Shown here: in pieces, positions 52,581 through 61,823 of the stretch
Layout of the letters: every line of letters starts with the position of its first letter
Position numbering within the stretch: position 1 is the first letter of the stretch
Assembly (NCBI RefSeq): GCF_900101105.1
Contig: NZ_FNGA01000005.1
Coordinates: forward strand, 186,001-250,000
DNA length: 64,000 bases
From: Maridesulfovibrio ferrireducens
GTDB taxonomy: Bacteria; Desulfobacterota; Desulfovibrionia; Desulfovibrionales; Desulfovibrionaceae
Reading direction: 5' to 3'
Program-made: the position numbers and the translations under genes
Notes under the pieces: generated by a model
Told to the model about the DNA's origin: nothing
Seen by the model: only the letters and a program-made list of their open reading frames with translations
The model's database searches: none

Positions 52581-54173
52581 ATGGCATCCTCTCAAGAACG
52601 CGTCCAGAATCTGGAAAAGCAAAACTCCCAGCTCCAAAAAGAACTGAAACAGCTTCGCGCCCTTATAGATGCCCCGCGCAACGTGATGCAATTTTCTTTT
52701 GATCCGGCCTACCGCTATATAACTTTCAATCAGGCTCACTATGAATTCGTAAAACACAACTGGGGTGTTGAAATCAGCGCCGGAATGAGCGTGCTGGATA
52801 TTTTTAATGAAGGCAAAGAAGTCCAATCCGCCAGAGAACACTTTGACAGAGTTCTACAGGGTGAATCCTATATCCTGAAGCGCAAATATAAACGACGCAA
52901 AGGCGAAACCAAGTATTACGAGAACACCTATGTTCCAGTCATTGAAAACGGCTCAATCGTCGCAGGAACAGTCTCGGCTCATGACATTACAGAGTGGAGC
53001 GAAAAAGAAGAAGAAGGCCGCAAATACAGATCTATTTTCGATAAAGCTCTGGAAGGAATCTACCGTTCCACAATACGGGGCAGGTTCATTGAAGCCAACC
53101 GTGAAATGGCCCGAATCCTCGGCTATGATTCTCCTGACGAACTGATTACCTCCATTACAGACATAAGCTCGCAATTATACTGCGATCCTGTTGACAGGGA
53201 CACCGTTTTTTCCCGTCTGCGCACTGAAGAAGTCGTCAAAGATTTTGAAACGCGCATGTTCCGCAAAGACGGCACTCCCATCTGGGTTGAATTCAATGCC
53301 CGCTGTGAAAAAAACAAAGACGGACATACTCTTTACGTGGAAGGAAAGCTTACAGACATCTCCGCCCGAAAAGAAGTTGAGCAACGGCGGCAACAGATGA
53401 TGCAGGCTGAAAAAATGTCCTCGCTCGGGGTTCTCGTTGCCGGAGTGGCGCACGAAATAAACAACCCCAACAGCTATCTGACTCTGAATCTCCCGCTACT
53501 AAAAGATATCTGGAATGATACTCAGGGAATACTTGATGAATTCAGCGAAGAAAACGGTGACTTTGTTCTCGGCGGACTGGAATATTCCGAACTGCGCAAT
53601 CACCTGCCCTACCTCCTGCAGGAAATGATGGAAGCGGCTTCACGCATTAAAGACATTGTCTCGCGATTGAAAGACTATTCCCGACAGAATCCCGAAGATG
53701 GACGTGAATATGTAGAACTGAACGATGTGGTCAAAGGGGCGCTGACTTTTGTCCGGCACAAAATAAAAAACTCGACCAGAAATTTTGAACTGATCCTGCC
53801 GGAAAAAAGTCCGGTTGTAGAAGCAAATCCGCAACGGCTTATTCAGGTACTTATCAACCTTATTGTAAACGCCTGCGACGCTCTGCCTATAAATGAAGGA
53901 TACCTCACGGTAACAGTCAAAACTTGCGGCGAGACAAACCCAAAAAAGAACTACGCCTGCATCACAGTGCAGGACAACGGCTGCGGAATTCCTGAAAAAA
54001 ATTTAAAAAATATTGAAGATCCCTTTTTTACCACCAAACGGGCCACAGGCGGAACAGGACTGGGTCTATCCATATCCTCAAACATTATGAAAGAACATAA
54101 TGGATTACTTGAATTTTCATCCATACCAGCCAAGGGAACAACTGCCACAATAAAACTTCCGCTATCTATATAA
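52581..54173 (+). CDS. Cytoplasmic PAS sensor histidine kinase
   Basis: A 530-residue soluble kinase with no membrane segment. Order: N-terminal coiled coil (5-30), PAS (about 33-140), PAS (about 145-270), HisKA with His291 (GVAHEINNPNSYL) and ATPase (LIVNACDAL, DNGCGIP, GGTGLGLSIS). It probably phosphorylates the sigma-54 regulator encoded 30 bp upstream. Being cytoplasmic, it would sense an internal signal such as the imported acid, its CoA thioester or redox state. Confidence 0.88.
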   Translation: MASSQERVQNLEKQNSQLQKELKQLRALIDAPRNVMQFSFDPAYRYITFNQAHYEFVKHNWGVEISAGMSVLDIFNEGKEVQSAREHFDRVLQGESYILKRKYKRRKGETKYYENTYVPVIENGSIVAGTVSAHDITEWSEKEEEGRKYRSIFDKALEGIYRSTIRGRFIEANREMARILGYDSPDELITSITDISSQLYCDPVDRDTVFSRLRTEEVVKDFETRMFRKDGTPIWVEFNARCEKNKDGHTLYVEGKLTDISARKEVEQRRQQMMQAEKMSSLGVLVAGVAHEINNPNSYLTLNLPLLKDIWNDTQGILDEFSEENGDFVLGGLEYSELRNHLPYLLQEMMEAASRIKDIVSRLKDYSRQNPEDGREYVELNDVVKGALTFVRHKIKNSTRNFELILPEKSPVVEANPQRLIQVLINLIVNACDALPINEGYLTVTVKTCGETNPKKNYACITVQDNGCGIPEKNLKNIEDPFFTTKRATGGTGLGLSISSNIMKEHNGLLEFSSIPAKGTTATIKLPLSI

Positions 54174-54238
54174 TTCTTTTGCGAATTAATAATTCGCCTG
54201 ATCCCTCCATATATTATTAATTATAAATTATATGCTAT

Positions 54239-54267
54239 ACTGCGCGTCGACAACCGATTAGCGCAGT
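54239..54267. other. Inverted repeat ahead of the PAS-GGDEF gene
   Basis: ACTGCGC and GCGCAGT with a 15-base gap, about 70 bp before the start codon. A second hairpin GCGAATT-AAT-AATTCGC lies at 54181-54197. Either could be an operator or leader structure; neither has a T tract. Confidence 0.35.
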
Positions 54268-54334
54268 GTTATATATAATAGCTAAAGAGTATACGCTCAC
54301 GCACAAATATCTTTTTCCTTGGAGCAGTCGATAT

Positions 54335-55882
54335 ATGGACATCACAATCAGAGCTCTTCTCCTCGACAATTCCCTCATTTGTTTTGCGCTTGGATTCATC
54401 ATGCTGCTCTTTTCTTTTTTCCACAAAAGATATCGCGGATTCATCCTTATCAGTTTAGCATACCTATGTTTAAGCATCGCATTCCTACTGTCCACTTCCC
54501 GTTCTTTTTTACCTGAATATTCAATCATTGCATCAAAAACACTGGGTTTAGCTTCTCTGATATTGATGAAGATAGGCATTGAACGTTTTCGGCAGATACC
54601 GCATAAGCTAATTAAATTATCATTACTGCTTCTTTGCGCGATCTTCGCTTCATCTTATTTTTTTACGTTCATAACTCCAGATACTTTAGCTCTCGAAATA
54701 TCCTTTTCCGTACTGATTTCCCTGCAACTGGCTCTCTGCATTTGGGCAACCTTGCGTAAAACTAAAAAACTAAAAAGCTATCAGTTCATGCTTGTATTCG
54801 CAGGCCTGCTATTAATTATCGCCCTTTCCACTAAAATATTCGCAATGATAAAATGTCAGAACTTTCAAACTACCTGGCAGTATTGGGCTCATATGCTGGC
54901 CTACTCTTTTGCATTAATAGCATCATCTTTCGCTTTTATCTGGGGCAGTGTAGAGCGGGCTGAAATTGAAAAAGATAACCAAACAGCTAAACTGGAACAA
55001 AACTATCACTTCATGGACGCGTTTCTAGACGCAATTCCATTACCGGTTTTCTACAAAGACAAGGAGTTGCGCTACCGCAACATCAATCAGGCTTTAAGCG
55101 AAATAGTAGGCCTCCCCAAAGATCAAATTCTCGGCAAAACAACAATGGAAGTTGTCCCTACGAAACTTGCTAAACTCAGCAAAGCTCATGATATTGCAGT
55201 GCTTGAAACAGGACAAACCCAAAAATACGAAACATCATTTCCTTTTTCGGACGGGCTGCATCACGAGATTGAAGTTAAAAAAAGTGCATTTATTGACTCA
55301 TCCGGAGAAATCTGCGGAATAGCCGGAGCTTTTACAGATATAACTGAACGCAAAATTTATGAGGCCAAGATTAAACATCTGGCCCTGCATGATCAGGTTA
55401 CCGGACTTCCAAACCGTAATATGTTCTATGCACAGCTTAAAAAATCAATTGCAATGGCAAAACGCAACAAGTACACGCTGGCATTGCTATACATTGATCT
55501 GGACGGATTCAAATCTGTCAACGACGATTTCGGACACGATGCAGGCGACACTCTGCTTAGGACTATAGGAAAACGCCTTTCAACCGCTGTTCGGGAATCC
55601 GACACAGCCTGCCGCATCGGCGGAGATGAATTTACAGTGCTGGTTGAAATGTACAATGACCCTGCAGATGTGATAATTGTAGCCGAAAAGATACGCAAAG
55701 GCTTAGCAGAACCAGCCACCTGCGAAAGCCATCCCTGCCAGACGAGTGCAAGTATAGGCATAGCCCTATATCCTCAGGATGCAGAATCTTCACGAGACCT
55801 CGTGAAAGCAGCAGACACGGCTATGTATTCAGCCAAACAACAAGGTAAAAACAGAATCTGTTTCTATAATGACAAAATCTAA
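54335..55882 (+). CDS. Membrane PAS-GGDEF diguanylate cyclase
   Basis: A 515-residue inner-membrane protein. About seven helices (residues 1-215) form an integral sensor of the 7TM type, then a PAS domain (about 230-345; PLPVFYKDKELRYRNINQAL) and a GGDEF domain (about 350-510). The cyclase motif IGGDEF is intact and RESD eight residues before it is the I-site. The ATG at 54335 has TTGGAGC 10 bp ahead and replaces an upstream frame from 54266. It is followed after 21 bp by the EAL-HDOD gene, so the two probably form a c-di-GMP unit. Confidence 0.88.
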   Translation: MDITIRALLLDNSLICFALGFIMLLFSFFHKRYRGFILISLAYLCLSIAFLLSTSRSFLPEYSIIASKTLGLASLILMKIGIERFRQIPHKLIKLSLLLLCAIFASSYFFTFITPDTLALEISFSVLISLQLALCIWATLRKTKKLKSYQFMLVFAGLLLIIALSTKIFAMIKCQNFQTTWQYWAHMLAYSFALIASSFAFIWGSVERAEIEKDNQTAKLEQNYHFMDAFLDAIPLPVFYKDKELRYRNINQALSEIVGLPKDQILGKTTMEVVPTKLAKLSKAHDIAVLETGQTQKYETSFPFSDGLHHEIEVKKSAFIDSSGEICGIAGAFTDITERKIYEAKIKHLALHDQVTGLPNRNMFYAQLKKSIAMAKRNKYTLALLYIDLDGFKSVNDDFGHDAGDTLLRTIGKRLSTAVRESDTACRIGGDEFTVLVEMYNDPADVIIVAEKIRKGLAEPATCESHPCQTSASIGIALYPQDAESSRDLVKAADTAMYSAKQQGKNRICFYNDKI

Positions 55883-55903
55883 TAAAAAGAATTTGAGAAT
55901 AAA

Positions 55904-57151
55904 ATGAGCATAGATGAACAACAAAAGGCGTATCATAACGTATTCTTTGCACGACAGCCCATATTCAATAATAAAATGAAAGTATGGGGCTATGAGCTCT
56001 TTTATCGAAAAAATGAAGAGTCTGACTCCGCAACATATATTGATGAATTCAAAGCTACCATGGAAGTAATGTCCAATCTGGCCTTAAGCCCTGATGACAA
56101 ATTTAAGGCCGCCAAAATTATTATTAACTTTTCGGAACAGGCCGTCCTCGAAGACCTCCCTTTATCGCTGCATCCTAAATCCACCATTATACAGTTCACT
56201 GACCCGGAAGAAGTTTCTCCTGAATTAATAGAGACGGTACATAAGCTAAAAGACAGAGGCTATACCATTTCATTAGACGACTATGCCGCACGGTATGAAA
56301 ACCAAGAACTATACGCCTTAGTCGACATTATGACCCTGAACATTTCAAAGCTGGCCCGCCCTGATATCACACAGTATATGCAGGCTCTCTCCGGCCTAAA
56401 AACGGTATATCTGGCTAAAAAAGTCGAAACGGCAGAACAGTTCGAATATGTGAAGGAACTCGGATTTGCTTATTATCAAGGATACTTTTTCAAGCGCCCG
56501 AAAACCGAAGTTGCCCGTAAAATTTCTTCCAACGAGATGCTCCGCTTTAACCTGATGCAAATGCTCAACAGTGAAGATTTCGACATAGGAGAACTCAGCA
56601 AAACAATTGAAAAAGATGTGTCACTAAGCGCGCGCCTTCTGAGTCTATTAAATTCTCCGGCCTACGGCCTCACCGCTAAAATTTCGTCCATCCAACAAGC
56701 GGTAGTATACCTTGGCGGAGATCAACTCAGACACTGGCTTCGTGTTATTCTCCTTACAGACATGAAACAACCCGGCAAATCTGCGGAATTAACCCGCCTA
56801 AGTCTCCAGCGGGCCAAGGTTATCGAAATGCTCAGCTCACATTCAGAAATACTGGAAAACGATGAACGTTTATTTCTGGTAGGCCTGTTTTCTCTGCTGG
56901 ACGCAATGCTCGAACTGCCGATGAACCGTGTAGTGCAACTACTCTCAGCATTGGACGACACCATCCGCCAGACACTTGATGGAGACGAAACCCTCTTCCG
57001 GCCATGGCTGGCTTTAGTAGAAGCAATGGAAGATTCAAATTGGGAAAAAGTAGGCGCAATGGCGGCAACTCTGGACCTTGAAGCATCCGACATAATGAAG
57101 TGTTACAAAGAAGCGCTGGACTGGTCGAATACTGTACTGACCTGCATGTAA
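55904..57151 (+). CDS. EAL-HDOD (YuxH-type) signalling protein
   Basis: A 415-residue soluble protein: an EAL-related domain (about 12-200; FFARQPIFNNKMKVWGYELFYR) and an HDOD domain (about 205-400; SLSARLLSLLNSPAYGLTAKISSIQQAVVYLGGDQLRHWL). Key EAL catalytic positions are altered (the DDFG segment reads DDYA), so it is probably a c-di-GMP binder or scaffold rather than a phosphodiesterase. Vibrio CdgJ and related proteins of this layout affect motility. It lies directly behind the PAS-GGDEF gene. Confidence 0.87.
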   Translation: MSIDEQQKAYHNVFFARQPIFNNKMKVWGYELFYRKNEESDSATYIDEFKATMEVMSNLALSPDDKFKAAKIIINFSEQAVLEDLPLSLHPKSTIIQFTDPEEVSPELIETVHKLKDRGYTISLDDYAARYENQELYALVDIMTLNISKLARPDITQYMQALSGLKTVYLAKKVETAEQFEYVKELGFAYYQGYFFKRPKTEVARKISSNEMLRFNLMQMLNSEDFDIGELSKTIEKDVSLSARLLSLLNSPAYGLTAKISSIQQAVVYLGGDQLRHWLRVILLTDMKQPGKSAELTRLSLQRAKVIEMLSSHSEILENDERLFLVGLFSLLDAMLELPMNRVVQLLSALDDTIRQTLDGDETLFRPWLALVEAMEDSNWEKVGAMAATLDLEASDIMKCYKEALDWSNTVLTCM

Positions 57152-57167
57152 TTTTTCAGGAAATATA

Positions 57168-57383
57168 ATGTTTAAACACCTTATTTCATTCAAAACAAGC
57201 CTGTTTTTAATATGCGTAAGCATTGCATGCGCAATAGCATTCAATACAATTGGTTCAACAATTGATAGCGAAGGCATATTGCATGAGCCTTTCGGCTTGA
57301 TCCCGATAGGCTGGCTGTTTTTTCTACTAGGAATTCTTGTCGGTATTGTTTGCGTTATTCGGTGGCTGTGGCGAAAACGGTAA
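57168..57383 (+). CDS. Small two-helix membrane protein (DUF3955-like)
   Basis: A 71-residue protein with two membrane helices joined by a short polar loop. The loop sequence GSTIDSEGILHEPFGLIPIGWLF resembles the DUF3955 family, which has no known function. AGGAAATATA lies before the ATG, 17 bp after the EAL-HDOD stop. The stop codon abuts that of the pentapeptide gene on the other strand with no base between. Confidence 0.75.
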   Translation: MFKHLISFKTSLFLICVSIACAIAFNTIGSTIDSEGILHEPFGLIPIGWLFFLLGILVGIVCVIRWLWRKR

Positions 57384-57971
57384 CTACTTTAACTTAATAT
57401 CAAGATTTGCAAGCAGTGAAACGGCTTCCGGTAATGAAAACACAGTCTTATGAAGTTTATTAGAACTCGCATTCATATAATAATTTCTTGAAGTACTGAA
57501 ATCAGCAGAACTTAAATCAGCTTGACTAAATTGGCATCTCTTCAGGTCACAATCATCAAATTTAACACGAACCAGTTTCGTATTAAGAAAAGAAGCTTCG
57601 ACCATTGAACATGAAATAAACTTAACTTTACCAAGATTCATATCGCTGAAAATAGAACTATCAAGCAAACAGTTTACATAAGAAGCACTAATAACCACTC
57701 CCGTACTGCCCCAATTTATCCCCAGTAATTTAGAATCATTAAATACTGCGCCGATAAATTTCGTATTATGAAATTTAGCAAGGGCAAGATTACAATTCGA
57801 AAATGTGCATTTTTCAAAAGCACACCCTCTTAAATCGGCAAACTGAAAAGATGACCCTACAAAACGACAATTGTAAAAAGAAACATCCCTGAGTAGTTCA
57901 TCACTAACATCCAGAGCTTTAAAGACTTCATTTTCATAAGTCTCATTATCATGAACAATTAAAGCTGACAT
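57384..57971 (-). CDS. Pentapeptide-repeat protein
   Basis: A 195-residue protein made of repeated A(D/N)LXX-like five-residue units (for example FADLRGCAFEKCTFSNCNLA and FDDCDLKRCQFSQADLSSADF). These fold into a right-handed square beta-helix. About 25-30 units are recognisable, with a short non-repeat break near the middle (NWGSTGVVIS), as also seen in McbG/Qnr proteins that mimic DNA and protect gyrase. A gyrase role is only a possibility; most family members are uncharacterised. It has an unusually high Cys content. Confidence 0.85.
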   Translation of the reverse strand: MSALIVHDNETYENEVFKALDVSDELLRDVSFYNCRFVGSSFQFADLRGCAFEKCTFSNCNLALAKFHNTKFIGAVFNDSKLLGINWGSTGVVISASYVNCLLDSSIFSDMNLGKVKFISCSMVEASFLNTKLVRVKFDDCDLKRCQFSQADLSSADFSTSRNYYMNASSNKLHKTVFSLPEAVSLLANLDIKLK

Positions 57972-58018
57972 ATTAAATTCTCACTTATCTTAAAATTCAT
58001 CATGGTTCATTTCGCCAG

Positions 58019-58050
58019 AAAAAGCCCCTTTAGAATCTAAAGGGGCTTTT
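58019..58050. terminator. Terminator after the large exported protein gene
   Basis: AAAAGCCCCTTTAGA-A-TCTAAAGGGGCTTTT, nearly perfect. It serves the minus-strand gene ending at 58073. Confidence 0.92.
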
Positions 58051-58072
58051 CACACTTATAAACTTTGCTAAA

Positions 58073-61000
58073 TTATTTCTTGTACCTGTTTCTAACAGCA
58101 ACAAGAAACGGGGTAATCATAAGCAATATCCACTCAAGGCTCATACTCTGTGCCGGATTGAAGACACAGCCTGAAGAGCCTGAAGAACTGGTTGCTCCCA
58201 AAACAACTGGGTCGGCAATTACCCCTGCTGCGGTATTAGTATCATAACTGCCGTTATCCTTAATCCCGAAATTAACAGTATAGACACTGTTCGCGCTTAA
58301 GGTTTCTCCGGAAACCATTACCCCCCCACTATTGTCGGTAATCCAATAAACTCCATCCGTTGCAGAAGCGGGAGCAGCATTCAGACGGGAGTAGGTAAGA
58401 TTACTGCTGGTTGACGCAAGCAGCTTAAACAGCTTGAGATCATTTACAGCGATATTAGTTGAAGGAGTGAAAGTAAAAAGGAAATTATGAGTTGAATCGG
58501 CAGTTATCGCTTTTGTCTGGAAAGACTGCTGTCTGCCAAGAACCGTCATACTCGGAGTACCATAGGAAGTAGTCAATGCCGTTGAAGTCGGCACAGAAGA
58601 AGAAGCAGATGAAATCAAGTCAGAATCTTCGCCGGCTCCGGGTTGCACAGCTGAAGAACTATCCCCGCCGCCAGAAGAACTGATAGTTGTTCTTTTAAGA
58701 ACACCATTCTGTCCGCCAGATACGAGAAATCCACCTTTGGCTGAACCGCTTACAACTTTAATATTAGTTGAAGCCTGTACTAATCCGGAAGTCCAAGTGC
58801 TGTCTGAAGTATTGTAATCGTGAACATATCCATTAGAATCTGCAGCATAAACATGGGTTTCATAAGCCCATACTGAGTTTAATATAGTTGCTGCGGGTGC
58901 GGTTATAAGAGTTGCGGTTGAACCGTCATAAGAGACAGCATAACCGGTGTCCCCAACCATATAGACTTTCGAAGCTTCCTGAATAACAACATCATACATT
59001 GCGGTTGGAGCAGCTCCGGGCATTGTTATCTGCTCAACCGTCCATGCATCGGCAACGGGAGAAGTCAACTTTAAAGCATTATTGCCGGCACCGACTCCAT
59101 AAAGAGTCTGCCCGTCAGTGCTCACATCGAGGGCATTGAGTGCAACTAAAACGCCAGCACCTCCACCTTTCGTCTGAGGAGTATAAGTTGCTGTCGTCCC
59201 TGCAATCGTAATTTTATATAAATAATTAGCCGCAGTGGCAGTGGAAGCATATAGAGTTGTAGCTGAAACTGCCTTAATGTCTGTGAATGCAACCGGAGGA
59301 TTATTTGTTACGGCAGACCAGTTGGTACCGTCATACATAATCATCTCTGTTCCGCCCTTGATAAGACCGAAAACATTGCTTCCGTAACCGGTAAGCCTGT
59401 TCACAGGCTTTGAGCCGACAACCCCTTCATTAACACGGGTCCATGTGAAAGATTCAGAAGCGTAGACACCTTTATAGAGGAGTCCATTGTCGCCACCCAC
59501 ATAAATATCAGTACTGGTAGCGTTATATATGGTGTTGATAGTACTGCTTACATCCGGCTGGGTCTCAGGGGCCGCTGCTGCAAAACTTGCTCCCGTAGAA
59601 TAAGCTATTCCCCTATTGGTATTAAGACCATCAGTATCAATAGCTACGGCATTGGCTCCGGATGAGGCAACCCCGTCAACAGCATTCATTACAGAAATAG
59701 CAGTGCTTAAACCATCATACTTTTCCCAACTAGCAGCATTGTATCGCCATACATCGGTAGCTGTAGAGACAATCAGATCGGTTGAACTACCGGAAACGTA
59801 GGTTGGAGCGGCACCAGAATAATTCTGATCTACTGCGGCCAACGTACCAATAGCTGCTCCTCCTGAATCACTCACCAAAAAAATCTTGTTGGTATTATCC
59901 ACAATTATCAATTTTCCGTCAGATGTAGGATATAACCCTGTAGCTGTTCCAATGGCTGTATTGATATCAGTAGCAGTTGTCCAAACATTCGTGTTAACGG
60001 AGAGATTCGTTAATACAGTTGGAGTTCCCGTGGCGGCCATAGCTTTAACAGCCCCGGCGTCACCAATAAGATAAAGACCGTTAGCAGAAGCAGCCAACCC
60101 GCTAACAGCGATCCCGGAAGCTATCGAAGCATCCGCACTATTCGCGTCGCCGGAAGCGAAAGCAATCGACTGCACAAATTTTGTTCCATCTGAGCTGGTA
60201 AAATAAAAATTACCATTAAGTGCAGCAATATAATCTGCTGTCACCGGAGGGGTGCCTGCAAGAGCAGTTATTAATCCTGTTGCGGCTCCGTTTGTAAATA
60301 TCGTAATCCTTGCAAGAAGACCTGTTCCTGCAACCTTAACCGCAACATAATCATCAGTGGTAACCTCTGCCCCGGCAATGGCTCCCGACTCCACAGCCTG
60401 AGTACTTACAGCACCGGCAGAAGCCCATGAGGTAGTCGGGGCTGTCGAAGAGTATAATTTTTCATCATCACCGCTGGGAATATAGTAGGTTCCGGACAGA
60501 GCCACGATAGATTGTGGATCTCCGGGAGCAGTTGCTACATCTTTGGTAGCACCAGTCAAAACGGCATTCCAAAAAGTCTCTCCACCGTACAAAGAAGCTC
60601 CGGCATTGCCGACAATAAATGCCCGACGTAAGGAACCGGATATAACCAGAGCTACACCGTTAAGATTCTCGGTTGCAATTCCCTGAGCTTTGTATGTCAC
60701 AGCTTCGCCGGAAACACGGAAAACCTCACCCGAAGCGCCCGCAACATAGCCGAATGTATCGGCAGTATTATAATCTATAGAAAGGAAATTAGGGCTGCTT
60801 CCACCTGTAACTGTAAGAGCGGCAGTGGCTACGGCGCCACCCACAGCCAAATCGGTAGTACCCAGTACAATCTTTGCACTGTCTCCAACGGCATACCATG
60901 ATGTAGCTGTTTGAATAGAAATATCATTGATAACCGGACAATTATTAACATTAAGCCCGGCTGTAAGAACTCCGGCCTTTGTTACGTTGTACAAATTATT

Positions 61001-61606
61001 GCCGCCACCACCACCAAAAACTACAAATGCGTCGGCGGTTCCGGTTAATTCCCGGACGCCCTTAATACTGGAAGTTGTTGCGATTGTTTCGCCTGACAGA
61101 TTAGCACCAATACTTGCCCAGCCTACACCAAAATCAAAATAAGCGCCTGCACCATCATTGGTAACAACCACAACATCGGCACCGGGACAGGCAATTCCAA
61201 CGACAGTTTTACCATCAATCGCAGTTCTGGCCGCTGCCGTTAGAGACGCAGTAGCCCAAGTTATGCCGTCTGCACTGCTGACTATAGTTCCATTTTCAGT
61301 GGCGGCCCAAAAATTACTACCGTCATGGGCAACACCTACAAAATCAGTCGAAGCAGGAGGATAGACTTGAGCCCACACAACGTTCGCGGCTGTTGTATCA
61401 ACCATATTGGCAGCAGTCATATGATAGGCCTTGCCATCATCACCGACAGCAACCAAGCCATCACCTGTATCCATGACAATTCCTGCCAAATCAGTTCCTA
61501 AAGCGGTAGGAGCATCAGGAGTCCATGCAGCATGAACAGGATATGAAGTTAACAAAATGAAAAAGAATATCGAAATAAAGCTCAGCTTAAATTTATTAGT
61601 AGACAT
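58073..61606 (-). CDS. Large exported beta-propeller-like repeat protein with C-terminal sorting signal
   Basis: An 1177-residue secreted or surface protein. A signal peptide (cleavage after PVHA, about residue 27) is followed by around 15-20 degenerate repeats of a YCF48/BNR-like type. In these a short GLVAVGDDGKAY or NFWAATENGTIV strand pair alternates with Thr/Ala/Ser-rich linkers. A Ser-rich linker follows near residue 1000. The C-terminus (SSGCVFNP, hydrophobic stretch, then RNRYKK) has the three-part layout of PEP-CTERM-like sorting signals with a Cys. The body has almost no Cys. AAGGGGAG precedes the ATG, which lies inside a predicted mRNA hairpin. Function unknown; adhesion or matrix is possible. 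Confidence 0.7.
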   Translation of the reverse strand: MSTNKFKLSFISIFFFILLTSYPVHAAWTPDAPTALGTDLAGIVMDTGDGLVAVGDDGKAYHMTAANMVDTTAANVVWAQVYPPASTDFVGVAHDGSNFWAATENGTIVSSADGITWATASLTAAARTAIDGKTVVGIACPGADVVVVTNDGAGAYFDFGVGWASIGANLSGETIATTSSIKGVRELTGTADAFVVFGGGGGNNLYNVTKAGVLTAGLNVNNCPVINDISIQTATSWYAVGDSAKIVLGTTDLAVGGAVATAALTVTGGSSPNFLSIDYNTADTFGYVAGASGEVFRVSGEAVTYKAQGIATENLNGVALVISGSLRRAFIVGNAGASLYGGETFWNAVLTGATKDVATAPGDPQSIVALSGTYYIPSGDDEKLYSSTAPTTSWASAGAVSTQAVESGAIAGAEVTTDDYVAVKVAGTGLLARITIFTNGAATGLITALAGTPPVTADYIAALNGNFYFTSSDGTKFVQSIAFASGDANSADASIASGIAVSGLAASANGLYLIGDAGAVKAMAATGTPTVLTNLSVNTNVWTTATDINTAIGTATGLYPTSDGKLIIVDNTNKIFLVSDSGGAAIGTLAAVDQNYSGAAPTYVSGSSTDLIVSTATDVWRYNAASWEKYDGLSTAISVMNAVDGVASSGANAVAIDTDGLNTNRGIAYSTGASFAAAAPETQPDVSSTINTIYNATSTDIYVGGDNGLLYKGVYASESFTWTRVNEGVVGSKPVNRLTGYGSNVFGLIKGGTEMIMYDGTNWSAVTNNPPVAFTDIKAVSATTLYASTATAANYLYKITIAGTTATYTPQTKGGGAGVLVALNALDVSTDGQTLYGVGAGNNALKLTSPVADAWTVEQITMPGAAPTAMYDVVIQEASKVYMVGDTGYAVSYDGSTATLITAPAATILNSVWAYETHVYAADSNGYVHDYNTSDSTWTSGLVQASTNIKVVSGSAKGGFLVSGGQNGVLKRTTISSSGGGDSSSAVQPGAGEDSDLISSASSSVPTSTALTTSYGTPSMTVLGRQQSFQTKAITADSTHNFLFTFTPSTNIAVNDLKLFKLLASTSSNLTYSRLNAAPASATDGVYWITDNSGGVMVSGETLSANSVYTVNFGIKDNGSYDTNTAAGVIADPVVLGATSSSGSSGCVFNPAQSMSLEWILLMITPFLVAVRNRYKK

Positions 61607-61641
61607 ATACTCCCCTTATTGAACGTTACATATATGTCTAC
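61599..61641 (-). promoter_or_regulatory. Hairpin enclosing the ribosome site and start codon
   Basis: On the minus strand GTAGACATATA and TATATGTCTAC form a perfect 11-bp stem around a 21-base loop. The loop contains AAGGGGAG and the right arm contains the ATG of the large exported protein. Confidence 0.6.
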
Positions 61642-61823
61642 GGACTTAAATGCAACAAATATCTATTTTATTACAAGCAACTGATACAATAAGATAAAGA
61701 ATATTACATCAACGCATCCAGAAGGAGAATTAAAGCTTAAAACGTAGTTAAAACTTGTGACACCTTCATTCTTAATGTATCTTTGAAATGGTGAAAAATT
61801 ATCCTTTGTCCAAGGAACTAACC

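Noticed and set aside
54290-54334. CACGCACA-like start of a GEMM c-di-GMP riboswitch before the PAS-GGDEF gene
   Set aside because: Only the first few bases match; the GGGCAAA and second-stem GACGCAAAGC features are absent.
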